DNA of 29,351 bases from DAOTUB01 sp034437455 (lineage in GTDB: Bacteria; Chloroflexota; Anaerolineae; B4-G1), in the NCBI GenBank assembly GCA_034437455.1, contig DAOTUB010000150.1, positions 1-29,351 of the forward strand, given 5' to 3'. Both the position numbers and the translations under genes were made by a program. The notes below the pieces were generated by a model, which worked only from the letters and a program-made list of their open reading frames with translations, had not been told where the DNA came from and ran no database searches. Positions 17,039-26,152 of this stretch are shown here, piece after piece; position 1 is the first letter of the stretch; every line of letters starts with the position of its first letter.

Positions 17039-20000
17039 TTATTCGACTACCTCGTAAATCTTGACCCCTTGCGCATCGTACACCACCCGCAGCAATCCCT
17101 GGGCAGCCATCTGGTCGAACTTTGCCAGGCCCACCGGATCGTAGTAGGCTCGCTCGTACTCACCCACGTAAATGTAGCGCACGCCGTAGCGATCCAGAAT
17201 CTCCTGCGCATAAGAGATGGCGGATTGTTCCAATCCGGGGGTGTTGTAACATTGGTTCACGTCGCTGCGCCGCCACTCGACCGTCTGGGCGGGGAGCATG
17301 ATGCGCTGCTGCACCTGATGCCAGCGCCAGCCCACCACCGCCGGCAGGCCGGTGTAGATGGAGACGCGATTGGCCCACAGATATTCTCGGTGGCCCAGGC
17401 CCTCCATAATCACCGGCGACCCCTCGATATTGTCCTGCATCCAGCGGAGCGCCGCGTAATCGCCGCTCAACCGGATCTCGCGCTCGCCGCGCACAGGATC
17501 GCCATCCCGTATGACGCCATATTTCATAAACTCCATCCCGTCCAGCGTCAGCCCTGCCTGTTGCGACATGCGGTCAATGGCGCGGGCGCGGATGCCATAG
17601 GGGAGAAAGAGCGCGCCGCCAAAGATGAGCGCCGCCATCACACCCCACCAGAGCTTGCGGCCCGCGGTTTGCCAACGTCGTGCGCGCTCAACCACCCAGG
17701 CCAGGCTGACCGCGCTGGCAACGGCGAGCAGGATCCAGATCTGGAGATAGAATTTGAAGACGCTGTTCATACGGCCAATATCCCCCTTGACCGCGATGAT
17801 CTCGACGACGAGGCTGAGCGCCATCGCCGTGCCCACCATAAACCACAACAACCGGCGACCGTTCGGCGTCTCTGGCAGCAGGACCAGGTACGCGGCAAAG
17901 CACCCTATCGGCATCGCTACCAACGCTACCTCGCACCCCAGGGAGATCAGGAACACGCCGACGATGAGCGAAGCAATGAGCAAACCGGCGAGCAGGGCGC
18001 GATACTGAGCAGCGTACTGCGAACTGCGTGTTTGTAAGGTTCTGCGAACCTCGATGAACAGGCGGGTCGCCAGAGGGAATAGCATGATCCCGTGAATCCA
18101 GAGATAGATGTTCACCGGCGTGTGCAAGCCCTTCCACAGCTCGACCGCGCCATATCCTTCAGCATAATTCTGGATATAGGGCAGGTAGAGCAGATTGGCC
18201 AGGCCGACGAGCGCGACTGCACGCCAGAGCAGGGATTTGAGACTGCTCTCCTTCTGCCACGCGCCCAGGATCAGGCCGAACACGCCCAACGCCAGATAGG
18301 TGGGATAGTCGCCCAGGTTGGTGGGGCGGATCGCGCCGATGACGATGCCGCCCAGGAGCAGGCTGAGCCAGCGAGGACGCGGGTCGCGCACCCAGTAGAC
18401 GATCAGAGCCAGCGTCAGGAGCGTCAGCGGGAAGGCGATCATGTGGGCGTGCAGATCGGCGTAGAGGAAGGTGAAAGCCGGGAACTCGGCGATGGGATTG
18501 CCCGCCTCCTGGGGAATGATGCGAGTCGGGTGCCAGTACCAGGCATCGGGGCGTATGGATAACCTGGCACCGTGGACGATCACCTCCCACAGTCCGCGGA
18601 ACATGGCGACGGTCTCGGGAAAGCCGGGGATCGTGCTGGGGAAGAGAGGTCTCCCCAGATCGATGAGGGACGAGCGGATCAGGTGCATCACGCCCAGGTT
18701 GCCCAGCACGACGGTAAAGACGAGCGCGACCACTCCCGCCAGCAGCGCGCCGCGCCTGTGGCCGCCAAAGAGGTTGTAGGCGACGGAAAAAGCCCCCACG
18801 CCGGTCAGCGCAAACAGCAGCGGCACGGCCAGGTTGTAGGCGATCTCGGGCAGCGTGCCGACCAGCTTGATCAGCGTGCCGACGATGACAAAGCCAAAGT
18901 AGTAATAGTTGATGGTGTTGCCGGAGAGCCAGGGGTTGTAAGGCGGGAACCAGGTCGACTTCATCACCGCGTTGAGGTAGGCAAGGTCCATCGGCTTTTC
19001 GCCGCCCTTGTGCGTGTGCCACAGGTCGGGATGCAGGAGCCGCACGCCGATCCAGGCCACGTACAACAGCAGAAAGAGTGCCTCCGTCGTCAGGATGAGC
19101 CGCCGTCGCCGGCGCCAGAAGCGACGCAGATCGCCCCACCGCGACCACCCCACCCCATTGGAGCGGTGGCCCCAACGGGACATTGCCCCACCGCTGATAA
19201 GCCCCAGTAAGAGCACCATGCGCACGATCGTCACGCGCGTGTTCGGCAGCGCGTGCAGGCTGGCCATCAGCCAGGTGAGGTAGGCGACGAGGAGCAGCCC
19301 CCCCACCCTCGCCAGCCCATAGCCCCGGTCGCGCAGGCGCGGGAGCGCGACGAAGAACAGCGGGAACGCCAGCCAACCCAGCAGGGTCACGACGATCCAC
19401 CAGGCGACCGCCGCCAGCGCCGGGTAGCGATTGAGGAGGCCATCGCGATTGAACATCTCCGACCAGGTGCCGCCCGCCTGCTGCTCCTCCCAGATCTGGG
19501 GATCAAGTTTCAGAAGATTAGGAGCGTTCGTGGCGTCGACGGGCCGCAGGCCGCGCAGTGCCCGTTCTACATCAACCTTGCCCAGCGCCTCTTCCACAAG
19601 CTGAGGGGAGTAAGCGTCGGTCTTGCGAAAGATGAGCACGCGAGGATGATCATAGACGCTGAAAGCCTCCTCGGCCGGCGGGAGGTGAATATCGATTGAC
19701 GAATCCTGGTAATACTCATACGGCAAGGCCGCGTCTGCTTCCATCAACGGGAAGGGATTTTCCTGATCGGGAAACTGGATCGGCCCCAGCCCCGGATAGG
19801 CAGCAAAGTCAGCCACCAACTCAAAGCCCAATTCTCCAGCAAAGAGCGCCCGGTAATACTCGACGGTCAGTGGGTAGCGAGCGGCGAGGCGCGGAATGGA
19901 GGCGTAGAGCCGGTTACTGCTGAGGATGACGTAATCCGCCGCCTCCAGCCAGGAAAAGAGCAGGAATCGCTTCTCCGGAGTGTCCTCGTTGTAGAGCTGC

Positions 20001-21535
20001 ATCTCTATCTGGCGGTACGTCTTGCTATTGGGAATACGCAGCGGCATCGCGTCGTCCCAATGCTCATAGGTGATGGGCGCGCCAGCGGGGATGTGCTCGT
20101 TGATCCAATGAGAGGCAGCGATGCGCGTGATGGGCCGGGTGTAGATACGGGCAAAGGCCAATGCCCAGAGAAACGTGCCCGCGCAGACGAGCGCGAGGGT
20201 CAGAAAAGCCAATCGCCGCAGCCACTTTCGCTGCGCCGCCCACCGGATCAGTTGCCACAGCCCATAAGCGCCGAACAGGACGAGGACATAGTAGGTTGGC
20301 AACACATAGCGCATCGTCTTGAACCATAGAGTGGACTGATAGAGAAAGAAACCCGTCCCCCAGGCCCAGGGGATGAGATGGCGCTTGCGACTACCGCGCA
20401 GGAGTTCCACGCCCGCCAAGGCCCATCCGGCCCAGCTTGCCACTCCCAGGGGAATGCCCAATCCCCACACGACCATGTTGACCCACGAGAAGACGACAGG
20501 GGTGCGATTGGTCCACTGGCGAGCGTAGGGAATGTCCCCCTCTCCCTCGTTCGTCAAAGCGCGGATGTCTCCCATATCCTCGACCCACTGCTCGTTTGGG
20601 AGCAGGCCGAAAAATCCCGGCCCCTGGAATGCATAGGGCTGGGTCATGCGAAAAGCCAGGAATGCGGCGAGGGCGGCAAGGCACAAGCGTAAAAATAACC
20701 CTTCCAACCGTCGCCCCCTGTCTTTCAGAGCATGGAGCAGTCGGTACAATCCTGCTAGCCCCACGACGAGCACGGTCGGCCAGACGCTGATCTTGCAGGC
20801 CATCGAAAACCCGCTCGCCAATCCAGCGAGCACAAAATCGCCCGTTCCTCCCCCCCTTACGTCCCCCCCATTGGGGGGGAAAGAGAGGGGGGGAAAGGCG
20901 GCGCGCACGGAGAAGTAAAGTGTGACGACGACAAAGAAGTGGGCCAGGTTATCCACGGCAAAGAAATGGGAATGCTGGATGGGAAACACGGCGAACGTTC
21001 CCAGGAGGACGGCCAGCAGCCCCACGGTTGCGCCGTAGAGCCGCCGCCCGATCAGGAACAGGAAAAACAGAGCGCCCACGTCGGCCAGCGCCGAGAGCAA
21101 CCGGCCCATCAAGTGTACATTGTCGTAGGAGGTAAACGTGCCTGGGCTGCATCCTTCGTCGGCGTCCAGGAGCAGACGCGCCGCGCCCTTTGTGAACAGC
21201 GTCGCATCCTCAGCCTCAACACAGATCGTGTCGGCCCACTCGGCCATGTAGCGCACGGCAAAGAGCGGCAGTGTGCCGTAGAAAAAGTCGTTGTATCCCT
21301 GATTGTACGGATTGAGCGGCGAGTTGGCGGTGTCCAGGTAGAGGGCCAGGCTATCGGGCGATCTCACCGCGCTGGCGACCATGGTCAGAAACCGCTCGTC
21401 GGGGTGCAGGTGGGCGCCCTGATCCCAATCCAACCCGCCGACGGTGCGGAAGCCAAACGCCACAGCCAATAGAACCAACAAGAATGCGGACGCGAAGCGT
21501 CTCGACGAGGAATAGGTTTGTTCGGGCCGATTCAT
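17039..21535 (-). CDS. GT39-type transferase fused to Chlor_Arch_YYY (DUF2298) domain
   Basis: A 1498-aa giant polytopic protein. The N-terminal ~720 residues form a PMT/ArnT-like GT39 module with the acidic loop motif HLHPDERF (42-49) and SYDNVHLMGRLLSALAD, and with a soluble portion containing FPDQENPFPL and VYDHPRVLIFRK. From about 800 the second module begins; it carries WLSGNTINYYYFGF (near 868-880), the signature of TIGR03662/DUF2298 proteins known from Chloroflexota and archaea, then more TM segments and a soluble C-terminus ending VKIYEVVE. ATG 21535 overlaps the upstream stop as ATGA and has GGAGG before it. The N-terminal module is paralogous to the 682-aa neighbour. A C7/C7/G7/G7 insertion lies at residues ~214-229. 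The likely role is sugar transfer outside the membrane; substrate unknown. Confidence 0.88.
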   Translation of the reverse strand: MNRPEQTYSSSRRFASAFLLVLLAVAFGFRTVGGLDWDQGAHLHPDERFLTMVASAVRSPDSLALYLDTANSPLNPYNQGYNDFFYGTLPLFAVRYMAEWADTICVEAEDATLFTKGAARLLLDADEGCSPGTFTSYDNVHLMGRLLSALADVGALFFLFLIGRRLYGATVGLLAVLLGTFAVFPIQHSHFFAVDNLAHFFVVVTLYFSVRAAFPPLSFPPNGGDVRGGGTGDFVLAGLASGFSMACKISVWPTVLVVGLAGLYRLLHALKDRGRRLEGLFLRLCLAALAAFLAFRMTQPYAFQGPGFFGLLPNEQWVEDMGDIRALTNEGEGDIPYARQWTNRTPVVFSWVNMVVWGLGIPLGVASWAGWALAGVELLRGSRKRHLIPWAWGTGFFLYQSTLWFKTMRYVLPTYYVLVLFGAYGLWQLIRWAAQRKWLRRLAFLTLALVCAGTFLWALAFARIYTRPITRIAASHWINEHIPAGAPITYEHWDDAMPLRIPNSKTYRQIEMQLYNEDTPEKRFLLFSWLEAADYVILSSNRLYASIPRLAARYPLTVEYYRALFAGELGFELVADFAAYPGLGPIQFPDQENPFPLMEADAALPYEYYQDSSIDIHLPPAEEAFSVYDHPRVLIFRKTDAYSPQLVEEALGKVDVERALRGLRPVDATNAPNLLKLDPQIWEEQQAGGTWSEMFNRDGLLNRYPALAAVAWWIVVTLLGWLAFPLFFVALPRLRDRGYGLARVGGLLLVAYLTWLMASLHALPNTRVTIVRMVLLLGLISGGAMSRWGHRSNGVGWSRWGDLRRFWRRRRRLILTTEALFLLLYVAWIGVRLLHPDLWHTHKGGEKPMDLAYLNAVMKSTWFPPYNPWLSGNTINYYYFGFVIVGTLIKLVGTLPEIAYNLAVPLLFALTGVGAFSVAYNLFGGHRRGALLAGVVALVFTVVLGNLGVMHLIRSSLIDLGRPLFPSTIPGFPETVAMFRGLWEVIVHGARLSIRPDAWYWHPTRIIPQEAGNPIAEFPAFTFLYADLHAHMIAFPLTLLTLALIVYWVRDPRPRWLSLLLGGIVIGAIRPTNLGDYPTYLALGVFGLILGAWQKESSLKSLLWRAVALVGLANLLYLPYIQNYAEGYGAVELWKGLHTPVNIYLWIHGIMLFPLATRLFIEVRRTLQTRSSQYAAQYRALLAGLLIASLIVGVFLISLGCEVALVAMPIGCFAAYLVLLPETPNGRRLLWFMVGTAMALSLVVEIIAVKGDIGRMNSVFKFYLQIWILLAVASAVSLAWVVERARRWQTAGRKLWWGVMAALIFGGALFLPYGIRARAIDRMSQQAGLTLDGMEFMKYGVIRDGDPVRGEREIRLSGDYAALRWMQDNIEGSPVIMEGLGHREYLWANRVSIYTGLPAVVGWRWHQVQQRIMLPAQTVEWRRSDVNQCYNTPGLEQSAISYAQEILDRYGVRYIYVGEYERAYYDPVGLAKFDQMAAQGLLRVVYDAQGVKIYEVVE
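20850..20893. repeat. Four 7-base homopolymer tracts in a coding palindrome
   Basis: C7 (20850-20856), C7 (20863-20869), G7 (20873-20879) and G7 (20887-20893) lie within 44 bases. TCCCCCCC/GGGGGGGA form a hairpin with a 3-base loop. It encodes FPPLSFPPNGGDVRGGG in the fusion protein and is absent at the matching place of the 682-aa paralogue (ARASQSESWFDFGLAG). Confidence 0.85.
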
Positions 21536-23580
21536 GGCCGCCTCCACACAGTGCGCGCATGCGCGCATAATCCAAAACATGCCAGCACGCAAACCAGTAT
21601 CCATCCGATCTCTAGGAGATTGAGGGTGAAGGAAACGTCGATCGCTCCGAGTCCGTGCTGAGCGTGCTCCACGTCGATCTTGCCCAATATTTCGACCACG
21701 CGCCGAAGAGCATAGTCCTCCGTCTTGCGAAAGATGAGCACGCGCGGGTGATCATAGACGCTGAAAGGCTCCTCGGCCGGCGGGAGATGAACCTCGATCG
21801 GCGCATCCTGCCGGTAGGCGTAATCCGCCTCCACCAAAGGAAAGGGATTCTCCTGGTCAGGAAACTGGAATGGCCCTAACGCCGGAAAAGAAGTGAAATC
21901 AGCCGCCAGGTCAAAGCCCAGTTCCCCGGCAAAGAGCGCCCGGTAGTATTCGGTCGTCAGAGGATGGCGGGTCGGCAGGCGCGGGATCGAGGCATAGAGC
22001 CGGTTGCTGCCGATGATGATATAATCCACCTGGTCGAGCCAATTATACAATTGCATCAGTTTATTTGGTTTGTCCTCATCATAGAACTGCATCTCAAGCT
22101 CGTTGTACATCTCGCTGGGATCGTACCCATCCATCTTTAGCGGCGGCGACCAGTCCCAGTGTTCCTGGCCGAGCGTTGAGCCTATGGGAATGTTAGCATA
22201 AATCCAGCGAGAGGCAACCAGGCGGGTGTGAGAACGGAGATAGATGGAAAAGAACGCGCCAGCCCAGAAAAGCGTCCCCGCGACAACCAGGGCAACGATA
22301 GCAAATCCCGCACGACGCCGCCAGCGAGAGGATGCACAGCAAATTCGGACGAGTAAGTAAGCAGCCAGCAGAACAAACATCGGGCACAGAAACAGGATGT
22401 AGCGCACAGACTTGACCCAGCGGCAGGACATGTAGAGAAACATGACCGTGGCCCAACCCCACAAAATGAGATGGACGAACCGTCCGCGAAACAACTCGAT
22501 GCCCGCCACTGCCCAGCCGATCCAGGCAGACAGACCCAATGGAAGCCCCATCCCCCAGATCACCATGTTGCCCCAGGAAAACAGAATCGGCGCTCGATGT
22601 GCCCACTGCCGGCCCGATGGCATGTCCAATACGCCGCTCTGCACGACGCGAATCTGGTACAGCCGATTGAGCCAGCCCGGGCTAAATCGCACACCGAAAA
22701 AGCCCGGCCCCTCAAACGCATACGGTTGGGCGATGCGAAAGGCGATCAAGGAAAGCAAGCCGGCCAGACAGAGACGGAGGAACAGGGAGCCTAATGCGTG
22801 AGGCGTGAGGCGTGAGGCGTGATCGGCAGAGATGATTCGGGATACGGCGGCCAGCACGACGAGTAGAGCGGCCAGGGCTGCATTGATCTTGCAGGCTGCG
22901 GCCAGGCCGGTCGCCAGCCCTGCCAGCCCAAAATCGAACCAGCTTTCCGATTGGCTGGCCCGCGCCGAAAAGTAGGCGACCAGCGTGGTGAAGAAGCACA
23001 TCATACTGTCCACGGTGAAAAAGTGAGCCTGCTGGATCGAAAGCACCGTCAGCGCCCACAGCCCGGCGGCCAGTAGCCCCGTGGCCCGGTCGTACAGACG
23101 GCGGCCGATCAAATAGATCAGGCACAGGGTTCCCAGATCGGCCAGCGCCGAGAAAGCCCGACCGACGAGCGCGCTGTAGATGCTGGTAAACGTACCTGGA
23201 CTGCACCGGGCGATCTTGAACCCGATCAACAGCGACGCTATAGCTCTGCCTAGCCTGTCGGGCGGTTCATCACAAGCATGGTTCAGCCACTCGGCTGTCA
23301 TACGGGTGAGAAAAAGCGGCAGTGTGCCGTAACTGTACGTTTTGCCGCTGTTGCGAACGTTGAGCGACGAATTATGCGTGTCAAAGTAGAGCGAAAAGCG
23401 ATCCGGCATTCTGATAGCCGCGAGAGTCTGCTGCATGTGCGCCTCATCGGGGTGAATCCACTCTCCTTCGTCCCAGTTCAGGTTCGTGAAGCGCAAATAC
23501 CCTCCCACCAGCAGAATGGCGAGGAGCACGCCCAGGGACGTCGCCGCTTTCCATCTCTCGCTCTTTTGCTTTACATCCAT
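21532..23580 (-). CDS. GT39/PMT-like membrane glycosyltransferase
   Basis: 682 aa. TM1 is at about 13-29, then the loop LNWDEGEWIHPDEAHMQQ (34-51) with the acidic motif expected of GT-C enzymes, and about ten further TM segments. A soluble C-terminal part contains FPDQENPFPL and YDHPRVLIFRK, and a final TM (LLEIGWILVCVLACFGLCAH) lies close to the C-terminus. It is a close paralogue of the first half of the fusion protein that follows it. ATG 23580 with GGAG nine bases upstream is preferred; the longer frame begins at TTG 23622 and overlaps the previous gene. It contains HASRLTPHA, encoded by heptamer repeats. Its stop overlaps the next start (ATGA). Confidence 0.88.
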   Translation of the reverse strand: MDVKQKSERWKAATSLGVLLAILLVGGYLRFTNLNWDEGEWIHPDEAHMQQTLAAIRMPDRFSLYFDTHNSSLNVRNSGKTYSYGTLPLFLTRMTAEWLNHACDEPPDRLGRAIASLLIGFKIARCSPGTFTSIYSALVGRAFSALADLGTLCLIYLIGRRLYDRATGLLAAGLWALTVLSIQQAHFFTVDSMMCFFTTLVAYFSARASQSESWFDFGLAGLATGLAAACKINAALAALLVVLAAVSRIISADHASRLTPHALGSLFLRLCLAGLLSLIAFRIAQPYAFEGPGFFGVRFSPGWLNRLYQIRVVQSGVLDMPSGRQWAHRAPILFSWGNMVIWGMGLPLGLSAWIGWAVAGIELFRGRFVHLILWGWATVMFLYMSCRWVKSVRYILFLCPMFVLLAAYLLVRICCASSRWRRRAGFAIVALVVAGTLFWAGAFFSIYLRSHTRLVASRWIYANIPIGSTLGQEHWDWSPPLKMDGYDPSEMYNELEMQFYDEDKPNKLMQLYNWLDQVDYIIIGSNRLYASIPRLPTRHPLTTEYYRALFAGELGFDLAADFTSFPALGPFQFPDQENPFPLVEADYAYRQDAPIEVHLPPAEEPFSVYDHPRVLIFRKTEDYALRRVVEILGKIDVEHAQHGLGAIDVSFTLNLLEIGWILVCVLACFGLCAHARTVWRRP
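22798..22818. repeat. Three tandem GTGAGGC heptamers inside a coding region
   Basis: Three exact GTGAGGC units on the + strand, flanked by partial units (AATGC before, GTGATC after). They encode HASRLTPHA in the 682-aa transferase. The same heptamer is found at 13592-13619. Confidence 0.88.
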
Positions 23581-23599
23581 CTGCGAGTCTCCGAGCGAC

Positions 23600-26152
23600 T
23601 CAGGGAGTGAATTCCAATCCAATCACCTGCTTGGCCGAGTCAACGTGCGCCTGCACCGTGCCCGCGCCTAGTTGTGCGCGCAGTCGTGGCAACACGACAC
23701 CGGCATTCTGCGGCAGGAAAAAGACGTGGCAAACGTCATCACACAGAGCGCAAAAGTCGGCGGATTCAGCCTCGGTGGTTTGTAGCATATGGTACTCGAC
23801 GCCCAGGTCGAATCCCAGATCAAAGTCGTCGAGTCCCCACGTCCTGTACCCGGGCTTGTGCGATTCATCCAGCACGACGATTATGTCGGCCCCCTCTCCC
23901 AATTCACGCGCTCTCCAGAATATCACGTTATCCAGGTTGGGCCGGTATTGCTGAGGCATCTCTAAAAAATAAGCTTGCAGGCCGGATATGGCCAACACCG
24001 CGGTTATCACCACACCCGCCCAGTCGGCCCATCGAGAAGGCACGATATGTCGCAACAGGCCACTCAGCAACCAGATCCCCACTGCCGCCAGCACAGCGAT
24101 CGCGGGGATGATCACCGCTAGATGTGCCGTGCGCGGCGGAAATGAGTCAAGTCCACTCAACAAAAGAGCACCCAACACCACCCACGCGATCCACAACATG
24201 GCGCGCCACTGTCGACTCCGGCTCAGCATCCAGGCCAGCCCGGCGAGGAAAAAGATCACGCCCGGCCCTGCCAGCGGCCCCACGACGTAATGCTCTCTGG
24301 CCACACCGTCTGTTATTATGGATAACGTTGTGCGCAGTATCCCACGTTCGACCAGAAGCGTGTACAGGCGCGGCTCGAAGAAAATCTTTTCCCGGCCCGC
24401 CTCCCGTAGCGGATACAGGCGCGTGATCTCACCGAGGGAAAATATCGATTCCCCATAAAAAGCATTCCCAAAAAAGCTCTCCGCCGCTTTCCAGCCCAGT
24501 TGTTTGCCGCCCAGCGCGCCGCCAAGCACGAACGGGCCGGCTGCCAGAAGCCAGCCGATCACCAGGACGATGAACAGATTGAACACGAAGCGACGCGACG
24601 ATTTTCGAGTGATGAACAGAAACGACAGGAGAAACAACGCCAGGATCAGGCCCACGTGCCCGGACGAGTAGGTGAGGCATGCCATCCCACAAGCCACCCC
24701 GGCCAGGTAGGCGAACAGGCGGCTCTGTTTCTGCACCGACTCGACGAGCAGCCACAGCCCCAACGTGATCGGAAAAAGCGGCTGGATGCAGTGAAAGCCG
24801 ATGCGCGCGTACGCCAGGAAAAAGGGCATGCCGATCATCAGCGCCGTCGCCGACCAGGCCACGCGCTCTCCCAACAGCGTTCGCGTCAGGAAGAAAAGCG
24901 GTACGAGGGTGAGCACGCCCGCAACCACCGACCCCAAACGCCAGCTCCACAGCGTGTGCCCGAACAACCTCAACCAGAAGCCCTGGTAGATCGAGACCGT
25001 GATGGGGAAGGCGTGATATACGCCCAGATCGAAGGGGTTGATCTGCAAGCCATTCGCCAGATCGCGCGCCCACCACCAGAATGCTCCCTCGTCGCCCCAG
25101 AAGCTGTTGGGCACGTCGTCCAGGCGATAGAGCGTCACGCCGAACGCGATCGCCAGCGCCAGCAGCACCAGCCCCATAGTGGCGGCCATGCGGCGGCGTG
25201 GGCCGTCACACGACGCCGTGGCCCCTACGGGGCGCCGCCAGATGCGACGATCCACACGACGGGAAAGATGAGATACGCCTCGCTCGCGGTCCACGCGCCA
25301 CCAGCAGATCGCCAACAAACCCATCGCCGCCAGCCACAGCGGGATGACAGAGGGGCTGGTGGAACTCACCGCCGAAGCGCGCACCACGCCCAGCCAGAGC
25401 GCGCCGCCGACGAGCGCCAGCACGAGCCAACGCCGAGAGAGACGCGCGCTCGCCGCAGTCGGTGGGAGGATTGCCAAGGAGGGAGTACCGGGCAACTTGT
25501 TTACTCCAGCCCGAGCCCAGCCGATGAGAACCATCCCGATCAACGATACCAACAGCCCAGAGAACCAGACTCCCGCCAGAATGGGCACATCCACGTGCAG
25601 GTCCGCCAGACGAGGTTGCAGCCAGCCATCCAGCGTCTTTAGCACGCCGGGCAACTCGTCCAGACCCAGTATCGACAGGCCGGTCGCCAACAGCAACCAT
25701 CCGCCGATGGCGAGGGGGATGACGTACCCAGGCCGAACCGTTGGTATCGTCCAACGCGGCCATGGAATGAGCCTGATCAATACCACCGCTCCTCCTGCCC
25801 ACAATGGCAATGCGATCAGGAATCCCAGCGGCGGAGGTATCAACAAGGCGATCAACAGAGCCAGGCTATTCAACCCGATCAACGTCGCGAGCAGGGGCCG
25901 ACCGATCCTTTGCAGGAAAGAGTGGCGCAGCGCCGCGCCCAGCATTCGTAATGCAGAACGGAGCAACGCTCGACTGCGCTCAGGTGCCGGACCTGCGCGT
26001 TGCCAGGCCCACGCGAGCAGCAACACCGCGACAGCGTAAAATAGGACGGCGTCCCAGACATAGATGGGCCGGTAAAGCAGGTAATAGTGTCCCAGCCCGG
26101 CCAGGGCCAGTGCCAAAGCCGTGAGTGTTAGTAGGACGGTTCGCCTGGTCAT
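23600..26152 (-). CDS. GT39-like membrane glycosyltransferase with N-terminal TM extension
   Basis: 850 aa. The first ~310 residues hold about six to eight TM segments with no recognised motif, then a basic linker (RRVDRRIWRRPVG). The GT39 module starts near 325 with the motif DVPNSFWGDEGAFWWWARD (about 340-358) and continues with further TM segments to about 720. The soluble C-terminus contains CALCDDVCHVFFLPQNAG. It overlaps the methyltransferase by four bases (ATGA) and is followed by the 682-aa transferase after 19 bases. The likely role is transfer of a lipid-linked sugar outside the membrane; substrate unknown. Confidence 0.85.
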   Translation of the reverse strand: MTRRTVLLTLTALALALAGLGHYYLLYRPIYVWDAVLFYAVAVLLLAWAWQRAGPAPERSRALLRSALRMLGAALRHSFLQRIGRPLLATLIGLNSLALLIALLIPPPLGFLIALPLWAGGAVVLIRLIPWPRWTIPTVRPGYVIPLAIGGWLLLATGLSILGLDELPGVLKTLDGWLQPRLADLHVDVPILAGVWFSGLLVSLIGMVLIGWARAGVNKLPGTPSLAILPPTAASARLSRRWLVLALVGGALWLGVVRASAVSSTSPSVIPLWLAAMGLLAICWWRVDRERGVSHLSRRVDRRIWRRPVGATASCDGPRRRMAATMGLVLLALAIAFGVTLYRLDDVPNSFWGDEGAFWWWARDLANGLQINPFDLGVYHAFPITVSIYQGFWLRLFGHTLWSWRLGSVVAGVLTLVPLFFLTRTLLGERVAWSATALMIGMPFFLAYARIGFHCIQPLFPITLGLWLLVESVQKQSRLFAYLAGVACGMACLTYSSGHVGLILALFLLSFLFITRKSSRRFVFNLFIVLVIGWLLAAGPFVLGGALGGKQLGWKAAESFFGNAFYGESIFSLGEITRLYPLREAGREKIFFEPRLYTLLVERGILRTTLSIITDGVAREHYVVGPLAGPGVIFFLAGLAWMLSRSRQWRAMLWIAWVVLGALLLSGLDSFPPRTAHLAVIIPAIAVLAAVGIWLLSGLLRHIVPSRWADWAGVVITAVLAISGLQAYFLEMPQQYRPNLDNVIFWRARELGEGADIIVVLDESHKPGYRTWGLDDFDLGFDLGVEYHMLQTTEAESADFCALCDDVCHVFFLPQNAGVVLPRLRAQLGAGTVQAHVDSAKQVIGLEFTP

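Noticed and set aside
19134..19156. G-quadruplex candidate on the - strand in the fusion gene linker
   Set aside because: Only three G4 tracts with an uneven spacing; weaker than the motifs in the 15.5-16.0 kb repeats.
24500..25642. Long + strand open frame (380 codons) opposite the 850-aa transferase
   Set aside because: Its translation is Arg/Gln/Pro-rich with no domain, while the - strand frame has clear TM segments and the GDEG motif. It is a shadow of high-GC codon use. The + strand frames at 9410-10609 and 12491-13201 are rejected for the same reason.
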